A stretch of 64,000 nt of DNA from Bradyrhizobium sp. (GTDB lineage: Bacteria > Pseudomonadota > Alphaproteobacteria > Rhizobiales > Xanthobacteraceae): assembly GCF_027451485.1 (NCBI RefSeq), contig NZ_DAIDJE010000200.1, positions 17,348 to 81,347 on the forward strand, in the 5' to 3' direction. Both the position numbers and the translations under genes were made by a program. The notes under the pieces are model-generated. The model was not told the origin of the DNA and did no database searches. It was given only the letters and a program-made list of their open reading frames with translations. Of the stretch, positions 44,676 through 53,284 are shown piece by piece (the first letter of the stretch is position 1; each line of letters begins with the position of its first letter).

Positions 44676-46766
44676 TCAGGCTGCCTCGGGGACGTCGAGG
44701 AGGCCGCGACGGCGCAGCAGCGCGTCGGCCTCGGGCTCGCGGCCTCGGAAGGCGATATAGGCCTCTTCCGGATCGCGCGAGCCGCCGGAGGAATAGATGT
44801 CGCGGTGCAGGCGCCCTGCCACCGCCGGATCGAAGATGTTGCCGGCCTCCTCGAAGGCGCCGAAGGCGTCGGCGTCCATCACCTCCGACCACATGTAGCT
44901 GTAGTAGCCGGCCGCATAATGATCGCCGGAGAAGATATGTCCGAATTGCTGGGGGCGATGGCGCATGGCGATTTCAGCCGGCATTCCGATCTTTTCGAGT
45001 TCCCGCTGCTCGAAGGCACGCACGTCGGCGCTCGCCGAAGCCGGCTGGGTGTGAAATTCGAGGTCGAGCAGCGCGGAAGCCAGGAATTCGACGGTGGCAA
45101 AGCCCTGGTTGAATTTCCGCGCAGCGAGGAAGCGTTGCAGCAGGTCATCCGGCAGCGGCTCGCCTGTCTGGTAGTGGCGTGCGAATTGGCGCAGCACCTG
45201 CGGCTGCTCCTGCCAGTGCTCGTAGAGCTGCGAGGGCAGCTCGACGAAATCGGTGAACACGCTGGTTCCCGAAAGCGATGGAAAGAGGACGTCGGACAAC
45301 ATGCCGTGCAGGCCATGGCCGAACTCGTGGAATAGCGTGCGGGCGTCGTCCGGGGAAAGTAGCGACGGCTCGCCCTCCGTTCCCTTGCTGAAGTTGCAGA
45401 CGTTGAGGATCACTGGCGCGACCTCGCCGTCGAGCCGCTGCTGGTCCCGGAGCGAGGTCATCCAGGCGCCCGAGCGCTTGGAAGGCCGGGCGAAGTAGTC
45501 GCCATAGAACAGCGCCTTGTGCTTGCCGGTGCGGTCTCTGACCTCCCAGACTCGCACGTCGGGATGCCAGACCGGAACATCCTTCCGCTCTTCGAAGGTA
45601 AGGCCGAACAGGTGGGTAGCGCAGTCGAAGGCCGCCTCGATCATATGGTCGAGCGAGAGATAAGGTTTGATCGCGGCGTCGTCGAAATTGGCCTTCGCCT
45701 GCCGCAGTTTTTCCGCGTAGTAGCGCCAGTCCCAGGGGGCCAGCGCGAAATTGCCGCCCTCCTCGACGATCATGTCCTGAAGCGCATCGCGGTCCTTCAG
45801 CGCCCGCTCCCGCGCCGGCTTCCAGACCCGCTCCAACAAGCCGCGTACCGCCTGCGGCGTCTTTGCCATCGAATCTTCCAGGCGATAGGCCGCGAAGGTC
45901 GGATAGCCCAACAGCCTGGCGCTTTCCTCGCGGAGGGCCAAGATCTCGACAATGGTCGCGTTGTTGTCATTGGCGTTGCCGTTGTCGCCGCGGGCGATGA
46001 AGGCCTTGTAGACCTTCTCGCGAAGGTCGCGGCGCGCCGAAGTCTTGAGGAACGGCTCCACGAAGGAGCGCGACAGTGTCACGATCGCCTTGCCGGAGAG
46101 CCCCCGCTCCTCGGCCGCCGCCCGCGCCGCCGCGACAAAGCTCTCCGAAAGACCGTCGCGATCGGCCTCGCCGAGTTCCATGGACCATTCCTGCTCGTCA
46201 CCGAGCAGATGATGGCTGAAGGTCGTTCCGAGATGGGCGAGCCGCTCGTTGATCTCGGCCATCCGCGTCTTGGCGGCTTCGTCCAGTCCCGCACCGGCGC
46301 GGTGGAAACGCGTATAGGTCCGTTCGAGCAGCCGCAGCCGTTCCCCGGTGAGACCGAGAGTCGCACGGCGCTCGTAGAGCTGGGCAATCCGGCCGAACAG
46401 TACAGCGTTCATCATGATCGGATTCCAGTGCCGCGCCATCCTCAAGGACACTTCCTTGTCGACCTCCAGCAGTGCCGGACTGGAATGGGCCGACACCAGC
46501 GCGTGGAACACAGCCGAGACCTTGGTGAGCAGCTTGCCCGAGCGCTCGATCGCCGTGATGGTGTTGTCGAAGTCCGGCTGCGACGGATCGTGGGTGATCG
46601 CGGCGATTTCGGCGGCGTGGTCGGCAAAGGCCTGTTCGAACGCCGGCAGGAACATTTCCGGGGCGATCTCGGCAAAGGGCGGCGTCTCGAACGGCGTCTG
46701 CCAGGGCCGGAGCAGCGGGTTGGCTTGAGCGGATACGGCTTGCGCCTTTTCCTTCGCTTCTGACAT
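44676..46766 (-). CDS. M3-family oligopeptidase (Dcp/PrlC type)
   Basis: A 696-residue cytoplasmic zinc peptidase. The catalytic motif is TLFHEFGHGLHGMLSD (H-E-F-G-H), and the third zinc ligand lies downstream in the ELPSQLYEHW region. The segment FYGDYFARPSKRSGAWMTSL is typical of the Dcp/oligopeptidase A branch. It cleaves short peptides, probably as the last stage of protein turnover. The start is set at MSEAKEKAQAVSAQ, eight codons inside the longest frame. No signal peptide. Two metal-export genes follow without gap. Confidence 0.92.
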   Translation of the reverse strand: MSEAKEKAQAVSAQANPLLRPWQTPFETPPFAEIAPEMFLPAFEQAFADHAAEIAAITHDPSQPDFDNTITAIERSGKLLTKVSAVFHALVSAHSSPALLEVDKEVSLRMARHWNPIMMNAVLFGRIAQLYERRATLGLTGERLRLLERTYTRFHRAGAGLDEAAKTRMAEINERLAHLGTTFSHHLLGDEQEWSMELGEADRDGLSESFVAAARAAAEERGLSGKAIVTLSRSFVEPFLKTSARRDLREKVYKAFIARGDNGNANDNNATIVEILALREESARLLGYPTFAAYRLEDSMAKTPQAVRGLLERVWKPARERALKDRDALQDMIVEEGGNFALAPWDWRYYAEKLRQAKANFDDAAIKPYLSLDHMIEAAFDCATHLFGLTFEERKDVPVWHPDVRVWEVRDRTGKHKALFYGDYFARPSKRSGAWMTSLRDQQRLDGEVAPVILNVCNFSKGTEGEPSLLSPDDARTLFHEFGHGLHGMLSDVLFPSLSGTSVFTDFVELPSQLYEHWQEQPQVLRQFARHYQTGEPLPDDLLQRFLAARKFNQGFATVEFLASALLDLEFHTQPASASADVRAFEQRELEKIGMPAEIAMRHRPQQFGHIFSGDHYAAGYYSYMWSEVMDADAFGAFEEAGNIFDPAVAGRLHRDIYSSGGSRDPEEAYIAFRGREPEADALLRRRGLLDVPEAA

Positions 46767-46883
46767 CGAAAATCCCGTCCTGAGTGCCATTTTGAACCTT
46801 CAGGCTATAGCACGCGCTGCGGCTTTTTTGGGCCTTTTGCGCTTGATAGAAGCGTCCATTTCGGAGAGATTGCGGCCCGAAAG

Positions 46884-47049
46884 CCAGTGTGGCGACTCCA
46901 ATTTCCTTTCGGTGCCGCCGCGGGTTCTTCGAATGAACGTCAGAGTCGAAGCCACACTGAAATTATATGTTTGCTAGTGTCCCTTTGGCCCTGACATTCG
47001 TAAAAGTGCCTGCTGCGAAATGATACGAATGTCAGAACCGGGACACCAG
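46884..47049 (+). repeat. Composite two-hairpin element, copy 7
   Basis: The first hairpin (46884-46959) has ends CCAGTGTGGCGACTC and GTCGAAGCCACACTG with inner GAACGTCAGAGTC (type D). The second (46974-47049) has CTGACATTCGTA and TACGAATGTCAG with outer AGTGTCCC / GGGACAC (type A). The spacer is AAATTATATGTTTGC and the second hairpin begins at CTAGTG. Orientation D-spacer-A is plus. It lies in the divergent region between the M3 peptidase and a small membrane protein. Confidence 0.85.
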
Positions 47050-47080
47050 GAACTGACCTGCAATTCAAGAGTTCACGCCC

Positions 47081-47365
47081 ATGACTGCGCAAATACCTTC
47101 CACCGGCCGCCGCACGATCGCCTGGCCCAGCGTCATCACCGTCCTCAGCGCGGCTATCCTGATCAGCGCTGAAGTGTTCGGCGCCGCCTTCGCAGGCGGC
47201 TGGGCGCTCGCCATCATGCTGCCGCCGGACGATTTCTTCCTCAGCATCTCGCAGGACACCTGGGCTCACATCTTGCAGGCCATATTGTTCGCGGTCGGTG
47301 TGTTCGTGATGATCACTTTCGTCCGCGGAGCCCAGCGCGTCGAGCCGTTCACGCGCCGCGCCTGA
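47081..47365 (+). CDS. Small membrane protein, unknown
   Basis: A 94-residue protein with two hydrophobic segments (about 16-48 and 60-80), giving a likely hairpin membrane topology with short loops, PPDDFFLSISQDTW between them and a basic C-terminal tail. No family is recognised. The start at MTAQIPSTGRR has a weak ribosome site (TTCAAGAG). It begins 31 bp after a palindromic element. Confidence 0.72.
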   Translation: MTAQIPSTGRRTIAWPSVITVLSAAILISAEVFGAAFAGGWALAIMLPPDDFFLSISQDTWAHILQAILFAVGVFVMITFVRGAQRVEPFTRRA

Positions 47366-47559
47366 CTGGATCGGCTCGCGCAAGAGCTTCGTCGCCTCGC
47401 GAGCGTTACGCATCGTTAAACAAACTTAACGCGCGTTCATATTCGATTTGATTTTCGTGCTTCGCACGCGGCGACGTAAGCGCGCGTTAGGGAAATCTGC
47501 GCGCAGTCTAAAAAAATTCTTGCGAACCAGAATCAAAATGATTATGTGCGGACTTGCCC

Positions 47560-48027
47560 AATTTCGCACGTGCCTGTGGTCGTGTGTCAGTCGGTAGGTA
47601 TCCGGACAAGAGGCCGGACAGCCGCCAAGGGTTGAAGAACCGAGGGTCACTTCGAGTCGAAGACTCGAAAAAGGCCAGCCTCTCTCTCCAGAGATGCCGT
47701 TGAAGGTCCCTTCTTCCCTTGCAACCGTGACTGGCAGCCGGAGGCGAACCGGCGCACCTCGTTCTCAACGGGGGACGCGACTTAAAGCAACGACGGATCG
47801 GGCTTTTTTGGTCTCTACCGGCATTCCAACCGCCGGCGCGGGCTACTGAAAAGGCTTGTCCTTCATTGCCAGGTGAGCGGGCGGGAAAATTCCCAACCAA
47901 TCCACGGCAGCACAATTCGGTTTGAGTTTCGAGGCTCTGTCGCGTCTCCATCGTGCGACACCGGCCGCGACACTTACGACCGAGAAAATTTTGAACGGGT
48001 CCGTCGCTGGGCCGTTTGGAGGGTGCT
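47560..48027 (+). ncRNA. Structured leader of the ornithine decarboxylase gene, speF-motif candidate
   Basis: About 470 bp lie before the ODC start with no plausible gene. They are rich in short complementary blocks (TCCGG-ACAAGAGG-CCGGA, CGAGTC-GAA-GACTCG, GCCGGAGGCGAACCGGC) and include a T-run after a G-rich stretch at about 47810 (GGGCTTTTTTGG). An alphaproteobacterial cis-RNA of about 400 nt, the speF motif, is known upstream of just this gene family, so I propose this is a member. The boundaries are approximate. Polyamine sensing is not shown by sequence. Confidence 0.6.
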
Positions 48028-49170
48028 ATGACCGAACGCATCAGGGAATTCCTGCGCAACCGCCGTAACGAGGGACGGGACGTCGAGCCCTGCCTCGTCG
48101 TCGACCTGGAAGTGGTGCGCGATAACTACCAGAACTTCGCCAAGGCGCTGCCCGACAGCCGCGTGTTCTATGCGGTGAAGGCCAATCCCGCGCCGGAAGT
48201 ACTTTCTCTGCTCGCCTCCCTCGGCTCGTGCTTCGATACCGCCACCGTCGCGGAAATCGAGATGGCGCTGGCCGCCGGTGCAACGGCCGACCGCATCTCC
48301 TTCGGCAACACGATCAAGAAGGAGCGCGACATCGCGCGCGCCTTTGCCTTGGGAATCCGGTTGTTCGCGGTCGATTGCGCCGCCGAGGTCGAGAAGGTCG
48401 CCCGGGCCGCGCCGGCTGCGAAGGTGTTCTGCCGCATTCTCTACGACTGCGCCGGCGCCGAATGGCCGCTGTCGCGGAAGTTCGGCTGCGACCCGGAAAT
48501 GGCGGTTGAGGTGCTCGACCTCGCCAAGCGTCTGGGCCTGGAGCCGTGCGGCATCTCCTTCCACGTCGGCTCGCAGCAGCGCAAGGTGAAGGCCTGGGAC
48601 CGCGCTCTGGCGATGGCCTCTCAGGTGTTTCGCGATTGCGCCGAGCGGGGCATCAGCCTCTCCATGGTCAACATGGGCGGCGGATTCCCGACCAAGTACC
48701 TCAAGGACGTTCCTCCGGTCGTGCAGTACGGCCGGTCGATCTTCCGCGCGCTGCGCAAGCATTTCGGCAACCAGATCCCGGAGACCATCATCGAGCCGGG
48801 ACGCGGCATGGTCGGCAATGCCGGCATCATCGAATCCGAAGTCGTCCTGATCTCCAGGAAAAGCGACGAGGACGAGGTGCGCTGGGTGTACCTGGACATC
48901 GGCAAGTTCGGTGGACTCGCCGAGACAATGGACGAGTCGATCCGCTATGCGATCCGCACCCCGCATGACGGGGCAGAGATGGCGCCGTGCGTGCTCGCCG
49001 GGCCGACCTGCGATTCCGCCGACGTCATGTACGAGAAGATGCCGTATCCGCTTCCGGTGACGCTCGAGATCGGCGACAAGGTGCTGATCGAGGGTACCGG
49101 AGCCTATACGTCGACCTACTCGTCGGTGGCCTTCAACGGCATTCCGCCGCTCAAGACCTACCACATCTGA
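48028..49170 (+). CDS. Ornithine/lysine decarboxylase, eukaryotic-type fold (group IV)
   Basis: A 380-residue PLP enzyme of the alanine-racemase-fold decarboxylases. The PLP lysine is K51 in VFYAVKANPAPEVL. The phosphate-binding loop NMGGGFP, the EPGRGMVGNAG motif and the C-terminal active cysteine in LAGPTCDSADVM are present. Product: putrescine from ornithine. The ATG at 48028 follows GGAGGGTGCT. The long leader suggests feedback control. Homospermidine synthase lies 1.4 kb downstream on the same strand and uses the product. Confidence 0.94.
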   Translation: MTERIREFLRNRRNEGRDVEPCLVVDLEVVRDNYQNFAKALPDSRVFYAVKANPAPEVLSLLASLGSCFDTATVAEIEMALAAGATADRISFGNTIKKERDIARAFALGIRLFAVDCAAEVEKVARAAPAAKVFCRILYDCAGAEWPLSRKFGCDPEMAVEVLDLAKRLGLEPCGISFHVGSQQRKVKAWDRALAMASQVFRDCAERGISLSMVNMGGGFPTKYLKDVPPVVQYGRSIFRALRKHFGNQIPETIIEPGRGMVGNAGIIESEVVLISRKSDEDEVRWVYLDIGKFGGLAETMDESIRYAIRTPHDGAEMAPCVLAGPTCDSADVMYEKMPYPLPVTLEIGDKVLIEGTGAYTSTYSSVAFNGIPPLKTYHI

Positions 49171-49293
49171 CCCGGCCCCTTCTGAAGGCCTGACATAACC
49201 GGAGCCGGTTCGCCGGCTCCCCTCCCGATATTTCCGATTTTGACAACGCAGCCGCAGGCCGTGCCGCCCGTGGTGTGTGAGGATTGATGTACC

Positions 49294-49872
49294 ATGACTG
49301 TCTCGCGGAAGACCGACATCGCCCTCGCCCTGAACGCCACTTCGCTCGCGATCCGTGCGGAGAAGGCCTCAGACGTCGTCGCCCGTGAAGCGCTGCTCGA
49401 TGCCTGCTTTGGCGAGAATCGCCATATGCGGACCTGCCAGCGCCTGCGCGACGGACGCGCCCCCGCCGAAGGCCTTGCCTTCTCGGCGGTCGCGGACGAG
49501 CATCTGATCGGTACCTTGCGGTTGTGGCACGTCAACGCCGGGAGCATCCCGGCGCTCTTGCTCGGCCCGCTGGCGGTTGGGTCGCCCTCCCGCAGGCTCG
49601 GCACCGGGACCGCGCTGATGGACCACGCGCTCGCGGCGGCGACGCTGCGTGGGCATCGCGCGGTGATTCTGCTCGGCGATGCGCCCTACTACGCCCGCTT
49701 CGGCTTCTCAGGCCGGAAGATGGCCGGACTGTCGCTGCCGGGCCCGTTCGAGCGCGATCGGCTGCTTGGCCTCGAACTGGTCCCGGACGCGCTCGTGGGC
49801 GCGCAGGGACTGATCGTGGCGACCGGGCTTTCACTGCCGGCAAGGAAGGCGCCGCGCCCCCGCGCGGCGTAG
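49294..49872 (+). CDS. GNAT-family N-acetyltransferase
   Basis: A 192-residue GNAT. The first strand and helix are LAIRAEKASDVVAREALLDA. The acetyl-CoA loop reads LLLGPLAVGSPSRRLGTGTA (R-R-x-G-x-G). The final strand is VILLGDAPYYARFGFSG, all as in YhbS-like enzymes. It lies between ODC and the RidA/homospermidine synthase genes on the same strand and might acetylate a polyamine, but nothing in the sequence proves this. The start follows GAGGATTGATGT. Confidence 0.88.
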   Translation: MTVSRKTDIALALNATSLAIRAEKASDVVAREALLDACFGENRHMRTCQRLRDGRAPAEGLAFSAVADEHLIGTLRLWHVNAGSIPALLLGPLAVGSPSRRLGTGTALMDHALAAATLRGHRAVILLGDAPYYARFGFSGRKMAGLSLPGPFERDRLLGLELVPDALVGAQGLIVATGLSLPARKAPRPRAA

Positions 49873-49883
49873 CCGATAACGCC

Positions 49884-50036
49884 ATGCGCAAGAATCTCGC
49901 CACCGCCCCCGCGGCGACACCGACGCGATTTCGCACGATCCTTACGACGATGCTCCTGATCGCGCTGGGCATGCTGATCGTCCGGGACATCATCATCCGT
50001 CGATGGGCTCGGCCACGCTCAGCTCCCACGAGGTGA
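49884..50036 (+). CDS. Single-pass membrane miniprotein, unknown
   Basis: A 50-residue frame starting MRKNLATAPAATPTRFRTIL, with one hydrophobic helix (about 19-38) and a basic tail RRWARPRSAPTR. It begins 11 bp after the GNAT stop codon. No strong ribosome site is visible. The coding claim rests on position, helix and basic flanks only. Confidence 0.55.
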   Translation: MRKNLATAPAATPTRFRTILTTMLLIALGMLIVRDIIIRRWARPRSAPTR

Positions 50037-50103
50037 CACGACGTTTGCGCTGATATAAAGGGCCGTCAATCATGGTCGTTCGAAGCCGAGGGTTACCATC
50101 ATC

Positions 50104-50493
50104 ATGTCCCGCCGCCTCATTTCCACCGGTTCGCCCTTTGAGAAGACCGCTGGTTACAGCCGCGCGGTCGTCGACGGCGACATGGCCTTTGTCGCGGGTA
50201 CCACTGGCTATGACTACGCCACCATGACCATGCCGGCGGACGTCACAGGCCAGACACGAAACTGCTTCAAGACCATCGAAGCGGCCTTGAAGGACGGCGG
50301 CTTTGCGATGACCGATATCGTCCGCGCGACCTATTATCTAACCGACATCAGCGATGCGGACGCGCATTTTGCGGTCTGCGGGGAGGTTCTTGGCGAAATC
50401 CGCCCCGCAGCGACCATGCTGGTCGTCGCCGGTCTGCTGAAGCCTGAAATGAAGGTCGAGATCGAAGTGACCGCCAAGCGGCGCAGCGCCTGA
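50104..50493 (+). CDS. RidA (YjgF/YER057c/UK114) family protein
   Basis: A 129-residue trimeric deaminase-type protein. It matches the family with FEKTAGYSRAVVDGDMAFVA near the N-terminus, DIVRATYYLTDISDADAHFA in the middle and the active-site region IRPAATMLVVAGLLKPEMKVEIEV. The arginine in I-R-P-A is the carboxylate-binding residue of imine-hydrolysing RidA. It removes reactive enamine or imine intermediates of PLP enzymes, which would suit a neighbour of a PLP decarboxylase. It is 42 bp upstream of the homospermidine synthase. Confidence 0.9.
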   Translation: MSRRLISTGSPFEKTAGYSRAVVDGDMAFVAGTTGYDYATMTMPADVTGQTRNCFKTIEAALKDGGFAMTDIVRATYYLTDISDADAHFAVCGEVLGEIRPAATMLVVAGLLKPEMKVEIEVTAKRRSA

Positions 50494-50535
50494 ACCCACA
50501 GTTATCGATTAGCACTTTTTCGGAGAGACTATCCC

Positions 50536-51978
50536 ATGAGCCCCGCCTCGCAGATCTACGCGAAGATCACCGGCCCGATCGTCATGGTCGGTTTCGGCTC
50601 CATCGGCAAAGGCACGCTGCCTTTGATCGAGCGGCATCTCGACTACGACAAGTCGCGCATTACCGTGATCGATCCCAAGGACGAGGGCCGCAAGGCGCAT
50701 TGCGAGAAGCACAATGTACGCTTCATCCAGCGGGCCGTGACCAAGGAGAATTATCGCGACTTGCTGACGCCGCTGCTCACCGAAGGCGGCGGCCAGGGTT
50801 TTTGCGTCAATCTTTCGGTCGATACCGGCTCCACGGATATCATGGAGCTCTGCAACGAACTTGGCGCCCTCTATATCGACACCGTCAACGAGCCCTGGCT
50901 CGGTTTTTATTTCGATGCTTCGAAGGGCCCGGAAGCCCGCTCCAACTACGCCCTTCGTGAAGTGACGCTGGCCGCCAAGAAGGCGCGCCCCCCGGGCTCC
51001 ACGACGGCTGTCTCCTGCTGTGGCGCCAATCCGGGCATGGTCTCCTTTTTCGTCAAGCAGGCGCTGCTCAATGTCGCCGCTGATCTGAAGCTCAATGCTC
51101 CCAGGCCGAAGACCAAAGCAGAATGGGCTGACTTGATGCGGCAGGCTGGCGTGAAGGGCATCCACATCGCCGAACGCGACACCCAGCGATCCAGGTCGCC
51201 GAAAGAGCCGGACGTGTTCGTCAACACTTGGTCGGTCGAAGGTTTTCTGTCGGAAGGCATGCAGCCGTCCGAACTCGGCTGGGGCACCCATGAAAAATGG
51301 ATGCCCGAGAATGCGCATACACACCAATCCGGCTGCGGCGCTGCGATCTATTTGATGCAGCCCGGCGCCAACACGCGCGTGCGCACCTGGTGCCCGACCC
51401 GCGGCGCGCAGTATGGCTTTCTCGTCACCCACAACGAGTCGATCTCGATCTCCGATTACTTCACGGTGCGCGACGCATCGGGCACGGTGATCTATCGGCC
51501 GACCTGCCACTATGCCTATCATCCTGCTGACGACGCGGTGCTGTCGCTGCATGAAACGTTCGGCCGCGCAGGGAAGATGCAGGAAAAGCACCACATCCTC
51601 GATGAAAACGAAATCCTCGATGGCATCGACGAACTCGGCGTGCTGCTGTTCGGCCATGACAACAATGCCTACTGGTATGGCTCGCAGCTCTCGATCGAGG
51701 AGACCCGCAAGCTCGCGCCCTATCAGAACGCCACCGGCCTTCAGGTGACCTCCGCCGTGCTCGGCGGAATAGTCTGGGCGCTGGAAAATCCGAACGAGGG
51801 CATCGTCGAAGCCGACGAGATGGACTACGACCGCCTGCTTGAAATCCAGATGCCGTACCTCGGACCGGTGAAGGGCTATTACACCGATTGGACCCCGCTC
51901 ACCGATCGTCCCGGTCTGTTTCCGGAGGACATCGACGAAAGCGACCCCTGGCAGTTCAGAAACGTGCTGGTGCGGTGA
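50536..51978 (+). CDS. hss: Homospermidine synthase
   Basis: A 480-residue NAD-dependent enzyme making sym-homospermidine from two putrescines (or putrescine plus spermidine). The Rossmann motif IVMVGFGSIGKGTLPLIERH lies at the N-terminus. Conserved blocks follow: CVNLSVDTGSTDIMELCN, AVSCCGANPGMVSFFVKQAL and GIHIAERDTQRS. Agreement with the Blastochloris viridis enzyme runs through to the last residues DPWQFRNVLVR. It is of normal length. With the ODC it forms a complete ornithine-to-homospermidine route, the typical rhizobial polyamine. Confidence 0.96.
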   Translation: MSPASQIYAKITGPIVMVGFGSIGKGTLPLIERHLDYDKSRITVIDPKDEGRKAHCEKHNVRFIQRAVTKENYRDLLTPLLTEGGGQGFCVNLSVDTGSTDIMELCNELGALYIDTVNEPWLGFYFDASKGPEARSNYALREVTLAAKKARPPGSTTAVSCCGANPGMVSFFVKQALLNVAADLKLNAPRPKTKAEWADLMRQAGVKGIHIAERDTQRSRSPKEPDVFVNTWSVEGFLSEGMQPSELGWGTHEKWMPENAHTHQSGCGAAIYLMQPGANTRVRTWCPTRGAQYGFLVTHNESISISDYFTVRDASGTVIYRPTCHYAYHPADDAVLSLHETFGRAGKMQEKHHILDENEILDGIDELGVLLFGHDNNAYWYGSQLSIEETRKLAPYQNATGLQVTSAVLGGIVWALENPNEGIVEADEMDYDRLLEIQMPYLGPVKGYYTDWTPLTDRPGLFPEDIDESDPWQFRNVLVR

Positions 51979-52106
51979 GAACTGGCTTTCATCGGCCCAT
52001 CATCATCTGAGTTCATCATCCAAGTTCCCCGGCAGGCTTGTACCGGTCGCCGGCGGAACACGCAAAGGCACATCGCGTTGGCTTCCCGGAAACCGGAGGA
52101 CACGCG

Positions 52107-52799
52107 ATGGCTTTCAGCAATTCGTCCTTCTTCGCCGGCATCGGAACGGCATTCGCCGCGATCGCCGTCGGCTTCGCTGGCGGAGCGATGATCACGACAC
52201 GCGCGGTGGATCAGCCCAACAGGCTGGAACGCATTCACGCTGGCACGGTCGGGCTCGCAAACTCCGCTACGCCGAAGCCGTCGGTGGCATCGTCGGATCA
52301 TGGACAGCAGGACTCGACAAAACCACCGACACAGAGCGCGCCGCCGGCGGCGGCTTCGGCCCCAGCCAGAACGGAGGCGGCAACCAACCTTCAAGCGCCG
52401 CCCGTTCCCAGGACCGCTGAGCCTCCTGCTGTGGCGAAGACCGATGACCGCGCTACCGCAAAGGAAGACACCACTGCCGCAAAGAACGAGCGCGCAAGCA
52501 CGCGTTCGGCAGATCCGAGGGGGGCAGCTTCGCGAAGGCGGGCGGAACGGAAATCGGCAGGGGACCATCGGTTTTCAGAGCATAGACGGCGACCGGACCA
52601 AGACCCGCGCCAGCCAAACCTGGATGCGGCAGCCAACTTGGTCCGGCAGACGCCGCGGGACGGCGCAGTCGATGAGATCGTCGAACGGGACCCAGCGCCG
52701 CGCTTCGGCAATGGGCGCCCGCGCCATTTCGAGCTGTTCGGCGAATACGACTCGCCGCGCTTAGAGGAGCGCCCTCGCTTCGGCTTTTTCGGAGATTGA
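52107..52799 (+). CDS. Membrane-anchored low-complexity protein, unknown
   Basis: 230 residues starting MAFSNSSFFAGIGTAFAAIA behind the good ribosome site CCGGAGGACAC. One hydrophobic segment (8-36) serves as anchor or signal. The rest is a disordered Ala/Pro/Thr/Lys region (about 50-130), then a charged Arg/Asp-rich part ending RPRFGFFGD. Base use is less biased than in neighbours and several frames are open, so the exact product could be shorter. No known domain. The earlier frame start at 52038 is rejected. Confidence 0.68.
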   Translation: MAFSNSSFFAGIGTAFAAIAVGFAGGAMITTRAVDQPNRLERIHAGTVGLANSATPKPSVASSDHGQQDSTKPPTQSAPPAAASAPARTEAATNLQAPPVPRTAEPPAVAKTDDRATAKEDTTAAKNERASTRSADPRGAASRRRAERKSAGDHRFSEHRRRPDQDPRQPNLDAAANLVRQTPRDGAVDEIVERDPAPRFGNGRPRHFELFGEYDSPRLEERPRFGFFGD

Positions 52800-52878
52800 T
52801 CGCCGCCCGCTCAAGGGCCGGCGTCGGCATCTATAAAGCGCGCAGGTTTCCCGGTCCGCTATCTTGAACAAGGGAGGC

Positions 52879-53208
52879 CTATTTCTTCTCCATCGGCGGG
52901 GCGATCTTTTCCGGAGGCGCGGGGGGAAGCGCGGGCTTGGCGCCTTCCCTTTGCGCCTGCGCATCCGGACGAGCAGGCTGGGGCGCCGGCGTCGTCGGTC
53001 GCGTGCCGCCGGGTTTTGATTCCGCAGGCTTGTCATTCGTCGCGGGCGCAGGTGTCCCCTGCAAAGGCGGCGTCGCCTGCGCGAGATGAACATTGGGACG
53101 CGGCGTGGAAACGACCGAGAAGCCGGTCAGAAAAAGCCCCGTCACCAGCATCACTGACGGGACCAGAAAATCCGCCCCTCGCTTTCGACCGCTCAACATC
53201 ACCTTCAC
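52879..53208 (-). CDS. Proline-rich single-pass membrane protein, unknown
   Basis: 109 residues with a basic start MKVMLSGRKRGADF, one hydrophobic segment (16-34, PSVMLVTGLFLTGFSVV) and then an almost pure Pro/Ala/Lys tail from residue 45 to the end. It is probably envelope-spanning or exposed to the periplasm. No domain is recognised. It converges with the previous gene, and the WD40 gene follows on the same strand after a 76-bp gap. Confidence 0.68.
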   Translation of the reverse strand: MKVMLSGRKRGADFLVPSVMLVTGLFLTGFSVVSTPRPNVHLAQATPPLQGTPAPATNDKPAESKPGGTRPTTPAPQPARPDAQAQREGAKPALPPAPPEKIAPPMEKK

Positions 53209-53284
53209 CCGACGAATGGTACGCCGGCATTAACGGGCGCTGGAGAGCGTTGTTCCGCGGAACTCCGCCGGAACTCAGGCACGC

